Shown here one piece after another: positions 33,741 through 46,530 of a stretch of 64,000 nt of DNA. The position numbers and the translations under genes were made by a program. Below the pieces are notes generated by a model. The model did no database searches and was not told the origin of the DNA. It was given only the letters and a program-made list of their open reading frames with translations. Origin of the DNA: Posidonia oceanica (Eukaryota > Streptophyta > Magnoliopsida > Alismatales > Posidoniaceae). Location: positions 50,434,001 through 50,498,000 of the forward strand of contig JAZBRS010000060.1 of NCBI GenBank assembly GCA_037176725.1. Direction: 5' to 3'. Numbering within the stretch: the stretch's first letter is position 1; every line of letters starts with the position of its first letter.

Positions 33741-35541
33741 CTCTGAACCATCACCCAACTCAACCCAAATCCCAAAACCAAACCTAAAACCAAAATCCCC
33801 CACAAGGCCAAGCCCAATCCACCTTCCTCCCTTTCTTTCTTTTTTTTTTCCTTTCCTTTCCTTTTCTTCCTTCATCTCCTATTTTCTTTCCCTTCTTTTT
33901 AAACCAATTCAGCCCAACCCAACTCTTCTCCCCTTCTTCCTTTTTTTGCTTCTCTTTTTATTTCCCACATAAGCCCAACAGCCTGCCCAAGCCCATCTTC
34001 CTTCCCCCTTTCCTTCTTTCTTTCTTTCTTTCTTTTCCTCTTTCTTCCACACATCCAGCCCCGCCACCTCCTCCTTTTTATTTCTTTTTTCTTTTTCCAA
34101 ACCTTCGGCCCAGCCCAAACTCCTTCCTCCCCTCCTTTCTTCTTCCTCCTCTTCTCTTCTTTCTCCTCACACAGATCACTAACGACAGCCACCCCCTCCC
34201 ATCACCTTCCCTCCATTTTCAAACCTCCTGACAGCCACCCACGACCTCCATCACCCACCTTGCCACTGCCACGACCCATGTCGGCCCCCCTCCCATGCCC
34301 TGCCAGTGGCCTTGACCTCCTCACTACCACCCAAGACCAAAAACCCCAGACCTGCAATCCCTTCTCCTCTGCAATTAGAACCTCTAGAGCTTTCCTCCAC
34401 ACACCCAGAACATCTCCAGAGCCTCACGAGCCTTGAACACCCAGCAAACACCCAGAAACCACAGCCCAGAACCCCTGAGAAAGCCACCAGAACCCATCTC
34501 CTCCTCCACTGCAAACTCCTTCCCAGACCCATCATCACAGCCACTCTCAGCACTCCAAACCCCTCCACGACACTCCCCGAGCAACCACCATCTCAGGCCA
34601 CCTCCCATTTCAGCCCGAAACACCTAGCAACCTCTACATTTCACCACAAACACCTATGTGCCATTTCAGCCCAAAAACGACCAGAAAACCTATTCCACTC
34701 CAGAGCCCACACCACTCCGGTCTAGCTCCCTCTTCACCCTCACCGAACCTCCACCAACCCAGAGGGACGTCCACTAGCAGCTCGGAGAGCCACAGTCCAC
34801 CGTAGGACCCAGAAATCCTCAAGCTGCACCCAAAAATCCAAATCCTAGCTTCAGTGCACCAAGCTCGCTTCCGGACAGCTCCGAAGCATCCTCGCGACCC
34901 CAGGAGCATCCTCTGATCGCCGCGCGCCTCCGTTGCCCTCCGCAGCACCGCCGCGGCCTCCGCAGCCACACCGCAACCCACCGAGGTCGGTGGACCGCTC
35001 CGGCCGCGCACACAGGTAACCAACCTTGCTTTTAGTTTAATTTAGATCCCCTCTTGCTTCCCAGCCTTTTAGAACCTAGTTTAGGGCCCTGTAGCGGCAT
35101 TTCACCTCCGCCGCTATAGTCTTCTTCTCTGGAGAGCCTCCGCCACGCCACTGTGCTCCCGGCCTGCTCCGCTCCAGCCGATCGCCCCCTGAGCTCCGCC
35201 GAAGTCCCAAGAGCATAGCCCCGTGCTCCCCTTGCGCCGCCAATGCCCGCAGCACCCACATGACCCTCAGCAACCTCCACAGTAACTCCGCCGGCGTCAC
35301 CAGGCCGCTCGGACCTCCATCATGCACCGTCGAGTCCACTGGAGCCTCCGCACGACTCCCCTCCAGCCTCTAGACGCCTTCGCACCGCCGCACGCTCGCC
35401 GAACCGCCAGGGCCAACCCTTCTTCTCCGGCGTAGGAGGCAGCAGCCTGACCTTTACTGTAGAACTGTAGCTAAGTAAAGTTCTGATTTTATTTTGGTTT
35501 GATGCATTGAATCTAATTACAATAGTTTATTTTATTTACTT

Positions 35542-38500
35542 TGTAGTAATCCTGAATTCTGATCGTTCATGCACGATACCAAAGCTTGCGTGCACCGATC
35601 AAAATAGGCTCACTATATGCGGCAGGATCCGAGGGAAGAAACTCGACTCGAAAACGCTGGCAAAAGAAAAGAAAAGAAAAGAAATGATAAGACTAAATCG
35701 GAGTTGCCACCAGGTCTATTGAATTGGAAGACAGGGAAAATCGGGGGTAATACATGAAAAGACATGTAAAACCAGATGCAAAGAGGAGGCTATAGTAATC
35801 CTGAATTCTAATCATCCATGCACATTACCAAAGCTTGTGTGCACCGATCAGAATAGGCTCACTATATGCAGCTGGATCCGAGGGAAGAACTCGACTCGGA
35901 AACGCTGGCAAAAGAAAAGAAAAAGAAATGATAAGACAATTCGGAGTCGCCACCGGGTCTATTGAATTGGAAGACAAGGAAAACCAGGGGGTAAAGCATG
36001 AAAAGACATGCTGAACCGGATGCAAGGAGGGGCAAAGGGATGCAAGGATAAGCTAAGCTATGCTATGCTATTATGCTATGCTATGACTCAGGCCTAGGAT
36101 AAGGGAGAGGTCGATGCGAGCCAAGAGAAAGGGCAAGGACTCCTGTTACGCACGGGGAAGGTGTTAGGCACCCCGATACGTTCGAGAGTCGGTCTTTCTT
36201 AGGCAATCTCGCGCTTATGCAGGGAATTGCTAGCCTAATGCATAAATGTCTTAATTGCTTACCTATTATATAAGGGAAATAAACGTGCTATCTAAGTGCT
36301 CAGCCACGCTGCTAGTGTTTCAAACTGGGTGGACCCTGGTTCGTGAGAACTCCTAAGCAGTAAGCATCATGGCCCTATATGCAGATGCAAGCGATAAAAT
36401 AGAACGGTGGGAAAACCAAGCAATGCAGGCGACATGCAAGCAATAAAGTAAAACAGGTGCAGAAAACGATGCGAAAATACAGAAAAATAAAGCAAGGCAC
36501 GGAAAATGATGCCGAAAGCAGAAAGCGATGCAAAGGGGTGCGAGAAAACCATGCAAAGGAGTGGGAAAACAATGCAAAATGCAGAAAACGGGGCAAAGTA
36601 CGGAAAACGAGGCAAAGCGGGGTGCGAAATCAAAACAGAAGGGCGGGCAACATGCATTAGGGTTACAGCAAGCTAAAGAAGCAATAAAACGCAAGAAACG
36701 GCGAATGAAACAAAATCTGTGCTTTAAAACGGCTGTCAGCCATCTGCAAGCGTTGGACGCTGGCAGCACCAGCGTCCAACGTTGGACGCTGGGAGAGCCC
36801 GCGTCCAACACCCACTGCAGACAGACAGCATGCATATTTTTTAAAAATAATGCAATCTAACTATATGAATGCAGTACTGATGCAAATGTGCAACTAAATG
36901 GGTACTAGACATGCAAATCTAACCTAACAGAAGATAAAAGAGGAATCAGAACAAGGGAGCATGCCAGAATTAAAGATCCAAGCATGCAGCTTGTTGGACG
37001 CCTGTATGTTGGGCGTCCAACGTTAGACGCCAGAGAGGCTAGCGTCCAACAAGAATAGAAGGTAGAGGGGAGAAAAGATGCATACAAGTGATAGAGGAGA
37101 GTTGGGATCATGCATTAGGGTCTCTGGAGTTGAGCATGGAGCAAGCAAGCAAGCATGGGAGGCAAAATAAAATCAAACAGGCCTTACCTGTGCCAAGTGC
37201 TAGGCCAGAGGCACAACCAGGGTGTTGGACGCGAGCTAGGCCAGAGTCCAACGTTGGACGCCAGCACCAGCAGCGTACAATGCTCTGGGAGGCACAACAC
37301 ACAAAAAGCATGCACAAAATAGCAAAATAACTTAATGGAAGCTTAAGAACTGTTGCTAAATAGGCTAAGCATGCATAAGAACAGGGAATAAGCAAACAAG
37401 CAAGATCAGGAAGACATGCAAGCATTAAACAAATGCATGAGAAGCCAGGACGTTGGACGCTAGAGCCAGCAGCGTCCAACGTTGGACGCTGAAGGCTCTG
37501 GCGTCCAACGACCCAGACCAGCAGACTTACCTGTTCTAAAGGGGGAGCTCAGCTCTACCCCACCTAGATGCATGCAAACACTTTAAAGGCATGTAGGAAA
37601 CTAACAGGAGCATGCATAGCAAACATGGCAAGCATTTAATACAAGGAGGCAAGGTGAAAGAAGGCATGCATATAAGAACATGTGCTTCAAACTTAAAAAA
37701 AGAATACATGGCATAAAGGAATCCTAGCAAGCCTAAGCATGGTTGCCTTAGGGGCCAGGCATCACTAAGCATGCATGGATCAAATTATAATATCACAAAT
37801 ATGCATGGTATAGGCATGGAAGCAAAGCAAAGCAAGCAGACACGTTGGACGCTAGGTGAACCAGCGTCCAACGTTGGACGCAGTTCATTCTAGCATCCAA
37901 CAAAGGCAGTAGACAGATGGATATTAAACATGCAAAAAGCCTTCAAACAAGCATGGAACAAGTTGATAAGCATGATATAGCATCAGAGAGAGTTAAAAGG
38001 AGGCAAATAGCATATGCTTGCAAAGAAGCATGCAAGGAAAAGGCATGGGAAGCATTCAGACAAGGGGAAAGCAAAGCAGGCCGTTGGACGCCGGTCTATG
38101 CCACGTCCAACGTTGGACGCACCAGTTGGTGTGTCCAACACACTGAACTTCCTTTCGGATGTGAATCACATCCAAAAGGAGCTAAAAGCATGCAATAAAG
38201 GCATAGACACGTTCTACCATGCATGCAAGGTCCTATGGGGTAGAAGACTAACCTTTTTTACGGGCTGGAGCGGTGGCTTCACCTCGATCACCGGAGTTGC
38301 AGGTGTGTCCACGGCAGCAGGTTCGGCAAGGTCTCTTGGGTAGCTTGGAGCACCGGAGGAGCTTGCAATGGGTTGCAGACGGAGAAGGGAGTCGCTTCTT
38401 GCTCTCGGAAGTGAAAATTCTCTCGTTGGCTCTGTGTGGTGTGTGTGGCAATGGCTTGAAGTTGCTGGTTTTGTGCAAAATGGCATGGGTTCGTGTGCTG

Positions 38501-39165
38501 GTGCAGAGGTTTGCAGGCCAAATTCTGGGCTTGGCAGGTGCTGGCAGGTGCGGGTGAGTGTGTGAGGTCCATGTGGGATGTCAGAGGAAGGCGTGGGCAT
38601 TGGCAGGAGGGCGGCGGAGGCTAACACGGCTGACGAAAGTCAGGCCTGTCAGTGAGGTGTATGAGAGCTTGTTTTGGGCTGATATGGAGGAGATGGGTAG
38701 TAAGTGAGGCTTGGAAGGTAGTGGCTGGCGTGGAGCAAAGGAAGGGACAGGTAGTAAGTGTGGGGAGGCGGTGGAGTGGACGGGCGGTGAGCTGAAGGGG
38801 GTGGAGCTGCCGCTGCTGCACTTGAGTCGTTGGACGCCAGACCAGAGCGCGTCCAACGTTGGACGCCAGACCAGAGCATGTCCAACGTTCGACGCTAGCA
38901 TAGGCCGCGTCCAACGTTGGACGCTGCCTGTTCCAGCGTCCAACACACTCAGGTTGCATAAGCTACAAATGGGCTTAGGTTTGGGCCTAGAAGTGTTGTA
39001 AAAGATGCAAATAGCTTAGGTAAGGGCTTCTAGGGTTTGGGGTGAGGTTTTGGGTTTGGAAATGGGATAGAAAATGGGTTAGAAAAGGGAATGCCAATCC
39101 AAAGACCACACGAGCCTGCAAAAGAGAACTACCAACTTCCAGGCTGTTAGAATGGGGTGTCTACA
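35542..39165 (-). mobile_element. 3' LTR of element D (3624 bp)
   Basis: Starts TGTAGTAATCC, ends GGGGTGTCTACA, followed by a PPT, so it is the 3' LTR of a minus-strand element. Its first 248 bp are repeated: TATAGTAATCC restarts at about 35790. The family block in reverse is at 36131-36173, and GAGTCGCCACC at about 35944. It has many GTTGGACGC/GCGTCCAAC hairpins at 36751-38110 and 38828-38945, like S1. TACTT (35537-35541) is the likely left TSD. Confidence 0.85.
36751..38945. repeat. GTTGGACGC...GCGTCCAAC hairpin array in the D LTR
   Basis: The first unit is a 13-bp perfect stem, CGTTGGACGCTGG (36751-36763) with CCAGCGTCCAACG (36769-36781) and a 5-nt loop. Adjacent units create the 18-bp palindrome GCGTCCAACGTTGGACGC. 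Further units lie at about 37000-37050, 37225-37275, 37451-37510, 37840-37900, 38080-38140 and 38828-38945. Confidence 0.85.
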
Positions 39166-39405
39166 GATGCCCCTCCCTGAGCGAGGTCAAGTGGAGTGAG
39201 ACCGCTGCTCAGGGTAGACAAGACACCCTACCTGACGCCGGCGAGAGCGCAAACAACTGTAGGTGCGAGCCAATCGTCCAGTGGATGCACCGGAAGACAT
39301 GGCCCAAAGCCACAATGCAGATGTAGATGCAAATGCAGATGCTGATGCCATGCGTGCAATGTGATGCGTGCTGATGCAATGTATGCCGATGCAGTTATTT
39401 ACTAC
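39154..39405 (-). promoter_or_regulatory. PPT, inverted repeat and 3' UTR stub of element D
   Basis: GATGCCCCTCCC (PPT complement) follows the LTR at 39166. GGGGTGTC (39154-39161) pairs with GACACCC (39222-39228); CCCTGAGC (39175-39182) pairs with GCTCAGGG (39207-39214). The following GATGCAAATGCAGATGC-type repeats resemble E1 and B. D is cut at 39406 by element B, after ACTAC. Confidence 0.8.
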
Positions 39406-42400
39406 TGTAGCGATCCCGATCGGAATCAGGCTCGCTATTTAGCGGCGATTGGATCCGAGGAAGAGGCTCGACTCGAAAACACTTAAATCGAGGAGAAAAG
39501 AGAAAGATAAGACAAATCAGAGTCGCCACCATGTCTATTAACGGGAGACAAGGAAAACCGGGGGAAATGCGTGAATTAACACGCAAAACCAAGCAAGAAA
39601 TGCAAAGCAAAGCAATGCAAAGGAAACAAATGCAAATACATGCAAATGAGATGACTCTAGCCTAGGATAAGGGCAGTATGGTCATTACGGGCCAAAAGAC
39701 AGGGCAAGGACTCCTGTTACGTGCGGGGAAGGTGTTAGGCACCCCCGACATGCCCGAGAATCGGTCTTTCTAGGCTTACGCTCGCATACGCAGGGAAATG
39801 CAGGATTGAATGCCTATGTGCCTATGAATGCCTAAATGAATGCTCAAGGTGTGCTCTAAGTGGGAAGAGGCAAAGCAAGGAAAGTAAACGTGCTTTCTAA
39901 ATGCTCAGCTACGCTGTCTGTGTTCCGATTCAGGCGAAACCTAGCTCGTGAGAACTCCAGACAGTAAGCATCACAGCCCTATATGCAAATGCAAGCGAAA
40001 AAGCAAAACAACGGCAAAACCATGCAATGCGATCGACATGCAAGAGAAAACGGCGTAAAGCACGCAAAACGAGGCAAAAAACAAGAAAGCGCGCAAAACG
40101 GTGCAAAAAGACAACGTCGGCACGCAAAACGGGCGAGAAAGCAAGGCGGCACGTAAATCGGTGCAGAAGGCGACGACGGGCACACAAAACTGTGCCAAAA
40201 ACAGGGCGAGCGCGCAAAACGACGCGAAAGACAAAGCAGGCACGCAAAACGGTGCCAAAACGAGAACGGGCACGCAAAACGGTGCCAAAACAGCGAGATA
40301 AAACCTCGGAAAGCTGTGCGAATGCTAAATGCAAAGAAGAGATCAGAAGATGCCAAAGAGGAGCAAGACAATGTGTGTGTAAGAACAGACATTGTTTAGG
40401 ACCACCCAGGGTAGGTGTGAAGGCCTACAAAGGGGAGAGTGAGCAAACGGAGGGATTACCACTTCTTTATGACCGTTTCCCACTAAACCGCTCCACGGTG
40501 TGTCTCGCATGCTGCCCAAAGCTCGCGATGCGATCGGATCGTGGAAAAGGGGGGAGAAAGTCACATTAAGTGGTAAATCCAGGGAAAACTCAACACAAAA
40601 CACATAGGGGAACGCGAAATGGAGATCTGAGCTGATAGATAAGAAGAGGAGGCCCTATTCTACATGCTCAAAGAGACAGAAATCGAAAACGAGGAAAACT
40701 ATGCAAATGGCATGCAAATGAATGCAATGCAGGAGTTTAGGAGGACATACTTGGAAATCCGGGAGCCTGATCTGAGATCTGCTTGGTCCATGCTGAAGAG
40801 CGCTTCGCTGCGGTCGCCTGGGCAGCTTGCTTGAGAAGATCCAACGGCCGGATCGGAAGATATCGCAGCTTCAAGGCAGGAAGGCCAGAACAGGGGAGAA
40901 GAGCAGATCTAGGTGTTCAGGAGGTCCTAGGGGTGTGCAAAAGGTCCTCCCAAGTGAAAGGGAGCTAAAGGTGCTTAGTGTGTGCAAAAGGATGCTAAAA
41001 TGCAAGACTAAATGAATGCAGAATGCATGCACAAGCAAGAAGAAACAAGGGGAACAAACTTGGAAAAGACAGGAGTTCAAAAGCATTTTTGAAAAAGCAA
41101 AGGGGCTAAAATGCAAATTTTCACAAAAGATGAGGTCCACAGAGGAGGGTTTTGAAAACAGGAGAGGGCAGGGGGTTATTTTGCAAAAGACTGGGCTCAG
41201 AAAGCTAATTTGGAAAGAGGGTATGCATTGGAAGAAGTTTTGAAAACAAAAAGAAATCAGAATGCAATTTTGAAAAAAACTGGGGTCTAAAATGCAAATT
41301 TTCCAGAAAACAGGGTTCTGGGGAGTCTGGGAATGCAAGTGGAGGGTCTACATGCAATTTTGTAAGCATAGGAGCTATGATGCAACTTTAGGGGCAAAAC
41401 AGTCTTTTTACATGATTTTTAAAAGATGCAAGGACCTATGTGGGATTTCTGAATCATGCAGGGGTCAAATATGCAATTTTGTATGGTAAATATGCTCTGA
41501 AAACACTGAAAAGGACTGATGTGCAATTTTTGGAAAAAACAGGGGCCAAAATGCAATGCAGTAAGCAAAAATGTATGCAAAACAGTTACTGTCCATTTAA
41601 AATGGACCTACATGCAAAAATGAAAAATTAGGAGGTAAAATATGCAATGCAGTATGCAAAATTAAAAATGAAACTTAAGTTACTACAGTGCACAGGACCT
41701 AGATGCAAAAACAACGAAATGCAGGGACACAGAATGCAATTTTATATGGTAAAAATGATGCATTTAAATGAACTGATTTAATGCAGGACCTATATGCAAA
41801 AATGGAAACCAGAGGGGCTAAAACACAAAAAATTACAGCTAAACAGCACAGTAAAAGGACTGGGATGTAAATACAAAAAAGCAGGAATAATTAAAGCAAT
41901 TTTGCATGGTTTTAAATTAAAAACTAAGCAGATTAAAAGGCATAAGGACCAGAATGCAAAAATGAGATAACTTAAGGCAGACATGCAATATTCACACAGA
42001 AACTTTATAACTAAGAAAATAAATACACAGTGATTTGCCGGCGGCGGCTGACACTGTAGCAGTGAGCCACCGGCGCTCACCACCGCCGACACAGGGGGCT
42101 TGGGGAGGCGCGAGACGGCGGAGGACGTTGTCGACGTCGGTGCGGAGCTCCGGAGATCACCTAGGGACCGTTCTTCTGGCCGGAGCGTTCGGAGAACAGG
42201 AGACCGGCGCCGGAGAAGAAGGAGGGTCCGGCGAGCTGCAGACGGAGCTGGTGGGCTGGGAACCGGCTTCTGGTCGGTGGAAAAGCAGGAGGAGGAGGAG
42301 GGAGAGCGGGGAAGGTAAGGAAATACCTGTAGTTGTGTCCGGAGCGCGCCCCCGATCTCAGCAGAATCGGAGATGGCCGGCGGTCGTCGTCCGGTTGCAG

Positions 42401-45029
42401 GGGAGGCTTCCAGCAGCTCGCGGCGGTTGCGGCTTCTTCAGGACGATGCTCCGGTGCTTCCCAGATGATCAAGCGGCGATTCTGCAACTCGAGCGGAAGA
42501 TCGGAGTTTGTGGGTCGACAGTGAACAGCCAGAGGTGGGGCGGCTTGGATGGAGCCTTCTGGAGGACTGCTGGAGGTCCGACGAAGGGGTTTGGATGGTT
42601 GGATTGGGGTTCTGGAGCGTGTGGCGAGAAATTGGAAAGACGGGCTGATTCTGGACAGAAGTGAGGCAAGGTGTTTGTAGTGGAAATCTCAGGCGGTGGT
42701 GAGGGATAGGGTTGAAGGTCTGGTGTTTCTGGAAGGTGGAGTGCAGGTGAGTGTTGGGGAAGGATTTGGGAAGATGCGGTGGACTGTGGTGAAGGTAATT
42801 TCAGGAGAGATTGGAGTTGGCTTGCAGTTAGCTTCTGCGGTGGATTCAGGTGAACTGGTGGTGGTTCTGGGTGATGGAAAGGCCGTGGAAGGGTGGAGGA
42901 AGATTGCTGGGTTTTTGGGTGAACTTGGGGGATCAATTGGAAGAGAAATTGAGGCTTGGATGGGGCTTGGATTGCTGGAAAAGGAGGGGGAAGTTCTGCT
43001 GAATTTTCAGAGGGAAAAGAAGAAGGTTTTGCTGGAGAATTCTCTGGATTTCAGCTCTCTCTCTCTCGGAGCGTCAAAAAGCGATGAAGGAGGATTGAAG
43101 GGCTGGCTTTTATCAGAGGACGGGGGCTGCTGGGCGCGCTGGAGGTTTTGAATTCAACCGGCGGCACAGCAGCAGAAGCGACGGGCATCGGCGAGGCGAT
43201 CGGCATTCAATGCCTCCCGGAAATGGTGCTGAGATAGAGGAGAAGCGGCGAGCTCTGTAGGTGATTGGATGGAGAGCTTGAAATTTAAAAAGGAGGAGGG
43301 AAGGCTGTTGCTCGCCGCGAGAGAGAATTGCAGAAAATCTGCAGAAGGAGAAGGAGGAAGACGGAGGGGCATGGGCCGGACTGTGCTGCGGGCCGAGAGA
43401 GAAAAAAAAAGAAAAAAAAGAAAAAGAAATAAAGGAGGAAGGGAGAAACGGGCCAACGGGCCCAGTAAGGAAAGGAAAGAAAGAAAAAGAGAAGTAAGAA
43501 AGAAGAGAGGGTAGAATGGGGAAATAAAATTAGTAAAAATGAACTAAAAATAAATAAAAATATTAGAAAGGTTGTGATGTAGATTAGGATTTTAATTAAA
43601 TTTTTTAATGGCCATTTTGGGTTGATTAATGTGTTTTGGGCTTGATTAGGGTTTTAGGGTTTTGGTTTTCCTTTTAATTGGTTTTCACTTGATTAAATGT
43701 TTGTTAAACCTTGTTTTAAATTGTTTTAAAAATTGTGTTTCCCTTGTTGGACACTTAGGACTTTGATTAGGATTTTTTAGGATTTATTTTCGTATTAATC
43801 AGGATTGGTTTTAGGTTTTTAAGTCTTAGTCTTCTTAGGTTTTTTTTCATAAGTCTTTTAAATTATGCTTTGATTTTTATTTGTTGATTTTTTCTTGAAG
43901 TTTTTAGTTAGATTTCTCTGATTTGATGGGGTGTTTTTAAGTCTTTTGAGTGTGTTTTTCTTTTCTTTTTAATTAAGTTTTTTAACTTGCTTTTTCTTAT
44001 GTTTATTAGGTTAAGTCTTTTTGCTTCTTTAATTATTTGTTTTAGTGCTTGATTTTTAATTCTTCTTATTAGGGTTTGTTTTTTAATTCTTCTGATGGGG
44101 TTTTTAATTTTGGTAGGTTTTGGTTTTATTTTAGTTTTTTCCTTGATTTTTCAGTGTTTTCTTTAGATTTGTTTTGCATTTTTTAGCTTACATGCTTGGT
44201 TTTCCTTTTAGTTTGATTTAGTTAAGTTTAGGTTTTTAATTGCTTGTTTAACGTTTTTTAATTGTTTTTCTTAGGGTTCTGATTTGTTTCTTTTATATTT
44301 TGGGATTTTACAGATTTTTAGGGGTTTTCATGGATTTTTGCAAGAGAAGGCAAAGGAAAAGAGAAGGAAGAAGGAAAAGGGAAAAAGAGGGAAATAAAAG
44401 GAAAAGAGATAGGTTGGAGAGAAATGATTTTTTTAAAATTCAGAAAAAAGGCTAAAAATAAAGTAAAAATAGGAATAAGGTAGAGAAGGGATAGAAGTAC
44501 AAAGGGGGCTCACAGCCAGGCCAGAACAAGGGCAAAAAGGGGATGAAAAGAGAGATGATAATCAGGAGAGAGAGAGGAGAGAGAAAATGATAATCTCAGA
44601 GAGAGAAAAGGATAATTTGGATGAAAGGGGGTCTTAAGGGTCTTGGAATGGGGTGAAAATTGGTGAGTGGGTAGTCTAGGGTTTGAGGCATTGGTCTTGA
44701 AGTTTTGGTTTGATTCTAAGAAGGTTTTGGAGGGGTTTCAAGGTGTAGAAAAAGGGGATTTTCACCTAAGTTCTCTAGGGTTTTTGGGAATGGTCTAGGT
44801 TTGGAAATTTCTAGGTTCTTGGGTAGGCTTGCTAAGTGGGTGTTGGTGGGTTTTCCTATGAGTTTTGGTTAGGTTTTGAGCTTGGGAAGAGGGGTAAAGG
44901 CTTAGGTCAAGTTAGCTGGTTTTGAATGGTAAAGAAGAGGATTAGGGTTTGGTTTTGGGTTTGGGTTTGAGTCCAGCAATCGCCAGGAGGGCTCCAAGGA
45001 TCCAAGCCTGCCAAGATGGGGTGTCAACA
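39406..45029 (-). mobile_element. Left (3') LTR of element B (5624 bp)
   Basis: Starts TGTAGCGATCCC and ends GGGGTGTCAACA. Reverse family block at 39702-39745; GAGTCGCCACC near 39522. It contains CACGCAAAACGG-type short repeats (40080-40290), degenerate ATGCAATTTTG repeats (about 41000-42000), a GC-rich part (42030-43400), a purine-rich part (43260-43520) and T-rich sequence (43600-44330). ORFs inside match the reversed S2 LTR only patchily and are not credible genes. Confidence 0.92.
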
Positions 45030-45092
45030 GATGCCCCCCCTGAGCAAGGTCAAGCGGAGCGAGGCCGCTGCTCAGGGTTGACAAGACACCCC
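45018..45092 (-). promoter_or_regulatory. PPT and nested inverted repeat of element B
   Basis: PPT complement GATGCCCCCCC begins at 45030. GGGGTGTC (45018-45025) pairs with GACACCCC (45085-45092); CCCTGAGC (45038-45045) pairs with GCTCAGGG (45070-45077). Confidence 0.85.
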
Positions 45093-45590
45093 ATCTGACC
45101 GACGGGAGCAGCGGGTTGCTATAGGCGTGAGCTACTTATTCGGCGGATGCACCGAAGATCGTAGCTCGTTGCCGCAATGCAAGATGCTAGGTGCAGATGG
45201 ATGCTGTGCAGTGCGATGCATGCTGGTGCAAATGCAATGCAAGAAGTTAGCATAAAAGTTAGTGCAGCTAGAATAGATGCTGATGCTGTGCAAGTGATGG
45301 TGATGATGCTAAAGTAATATGCAGTGCTTGCTGAGGAAGTGCTAAGATGATGCAAGAGGAATGATAGAAAGGCGCGATGTGGCGCGAGGATCTGGCAGGG
45401 AGGCCAGACTTGCGCGACAAAGCGGGGAAAAACAGGGTGCAGCTTGTCCCTGCCCGGGGAGCAAGCTAGCAAAAAAGAAAAAAGGCGCGAGGGGAGAGAG
45501 GCCAACTCTCCTATCGCAAAAGGGGTTTGCGTGACTTTACCTTCCTGGGATAAGGTCACACCAAAAAAGGTGATAAGGTGACGGGCTTAT
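45093..45590 (-). other. B 3' UTR next to the PPT
   Basis: No gene. It holds the GTGAGCTACTTATTCGGCGG block shared with A and E1 (about 45126-45165) and GATGCTGTGCAGTGCGATGC-like simple repeats. Confidence 0.7.
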
Positions 45591-46530
45591 CGTCCGGATA
45601 GTTTACGGTCCTATCAACCGGGAGTGATAGTTTAGGTTATCAGCCTGGAATGACAGTTTACGGTCCGGTCAACCGGAAGCAGTTGTGAGTGATAGTTACT
45701 GGGTATCAGCCGTATAACATGGTTGTGTGGGATAGTTTACAGTCCTATCAACTGGCGGATAGTTTATAGACCTATCAACTGGCGGATAGTTTACAGACCT
45801 ATCAACTGGCGGATAGTTTACAGACCTATCAACTGGAAGCCACAAACCATGAGTGATAGTTACTGGATATCAGCCGTATAACGCAAATGCCGGATAGTTT
45901 TACAGTCTATCAACTGGAGCGACAGTTTACGGTCCTGTCAACCGGCGGATAGTTTACAGACCTATCAACTGGAGGATAGTTTACAGTCCAATCAACTGGA
46001 AACGGCATTGCGAGGGACAGTTACTGGATGTCAGCCGTATAACATGATTGCGCGTGATAGTTTACAGTCCTATCAACTGGCGGATAGTTTACAGACCTAT
46101 CAACTGGCGGATAGTTTACAGACCAATCAACTGGCGGATAGTTTATAGACCTATCAACTGGAAACGCGCAATGATGAGGGATAGTTACTGGATATCAGCC
46201 GTATAATGCAATTGCTGGTGATAGTTTAGGATATCAGCCTAGCGATAGTTTACAGTCCTATCAACTGGCGGATAGTTTACAGACCTATCAACTGGCGGAT
46301 AGTTTACAGACCTATCAACTGGAAACCGCAATTGCAAGGGACAGTTACTGGATGTCAGCCGTATAACACAACTGTGGGCCAACCATGGATCGGCCCAGAT
46401 GATAGTTTAGGTTATCAGCCTGAGAGCAGATAGTTTAGGATATCAGCCTGAGCAGATAGTTTAGGATATCAGCCAGAGCAGATAGTTTAGGATATCAGCC
46501 TGAGCAGATAGTTTAGGATATCAGCCTGAG
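45590..46530 (-). repeat. B array 1: 27-bp GATAGTTTACAG repeats
   Basis: Many copies of a 27-bp unit GGATAGTTTACAGACC plus TATCAACTGGC, with higher-order inserts GATAGTTACTGGATATCAGCC and GTATAAC. The last part switches to GATAGTTTAGGATATCAGCC with a 25-bp period (about 46425-46525). Confidence 0.95.

Larger units (their letters stand above)
32552..35541 (+). mobile_element. LTR L3, left part, inserted in E1 gag
   Basis: Starts TGTTGACACCCC and shares GGTGGCTTC and the following A- and C-rich text with the S2 start, so it is a long-LTR type in plus orientation. GTGGT (32547-32551) is the probable left TSD. It contains CCCTAAA-like repeats, a SINE, a non-LTR retroposon, pyrimidine-rich sequence (33820-34200) and a GC-rich part (34200-35440). 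It stops at 35541, where element D inserted; the family block and the LTR end should lie beyond D and B, outside the window. Confidence 0.8.
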
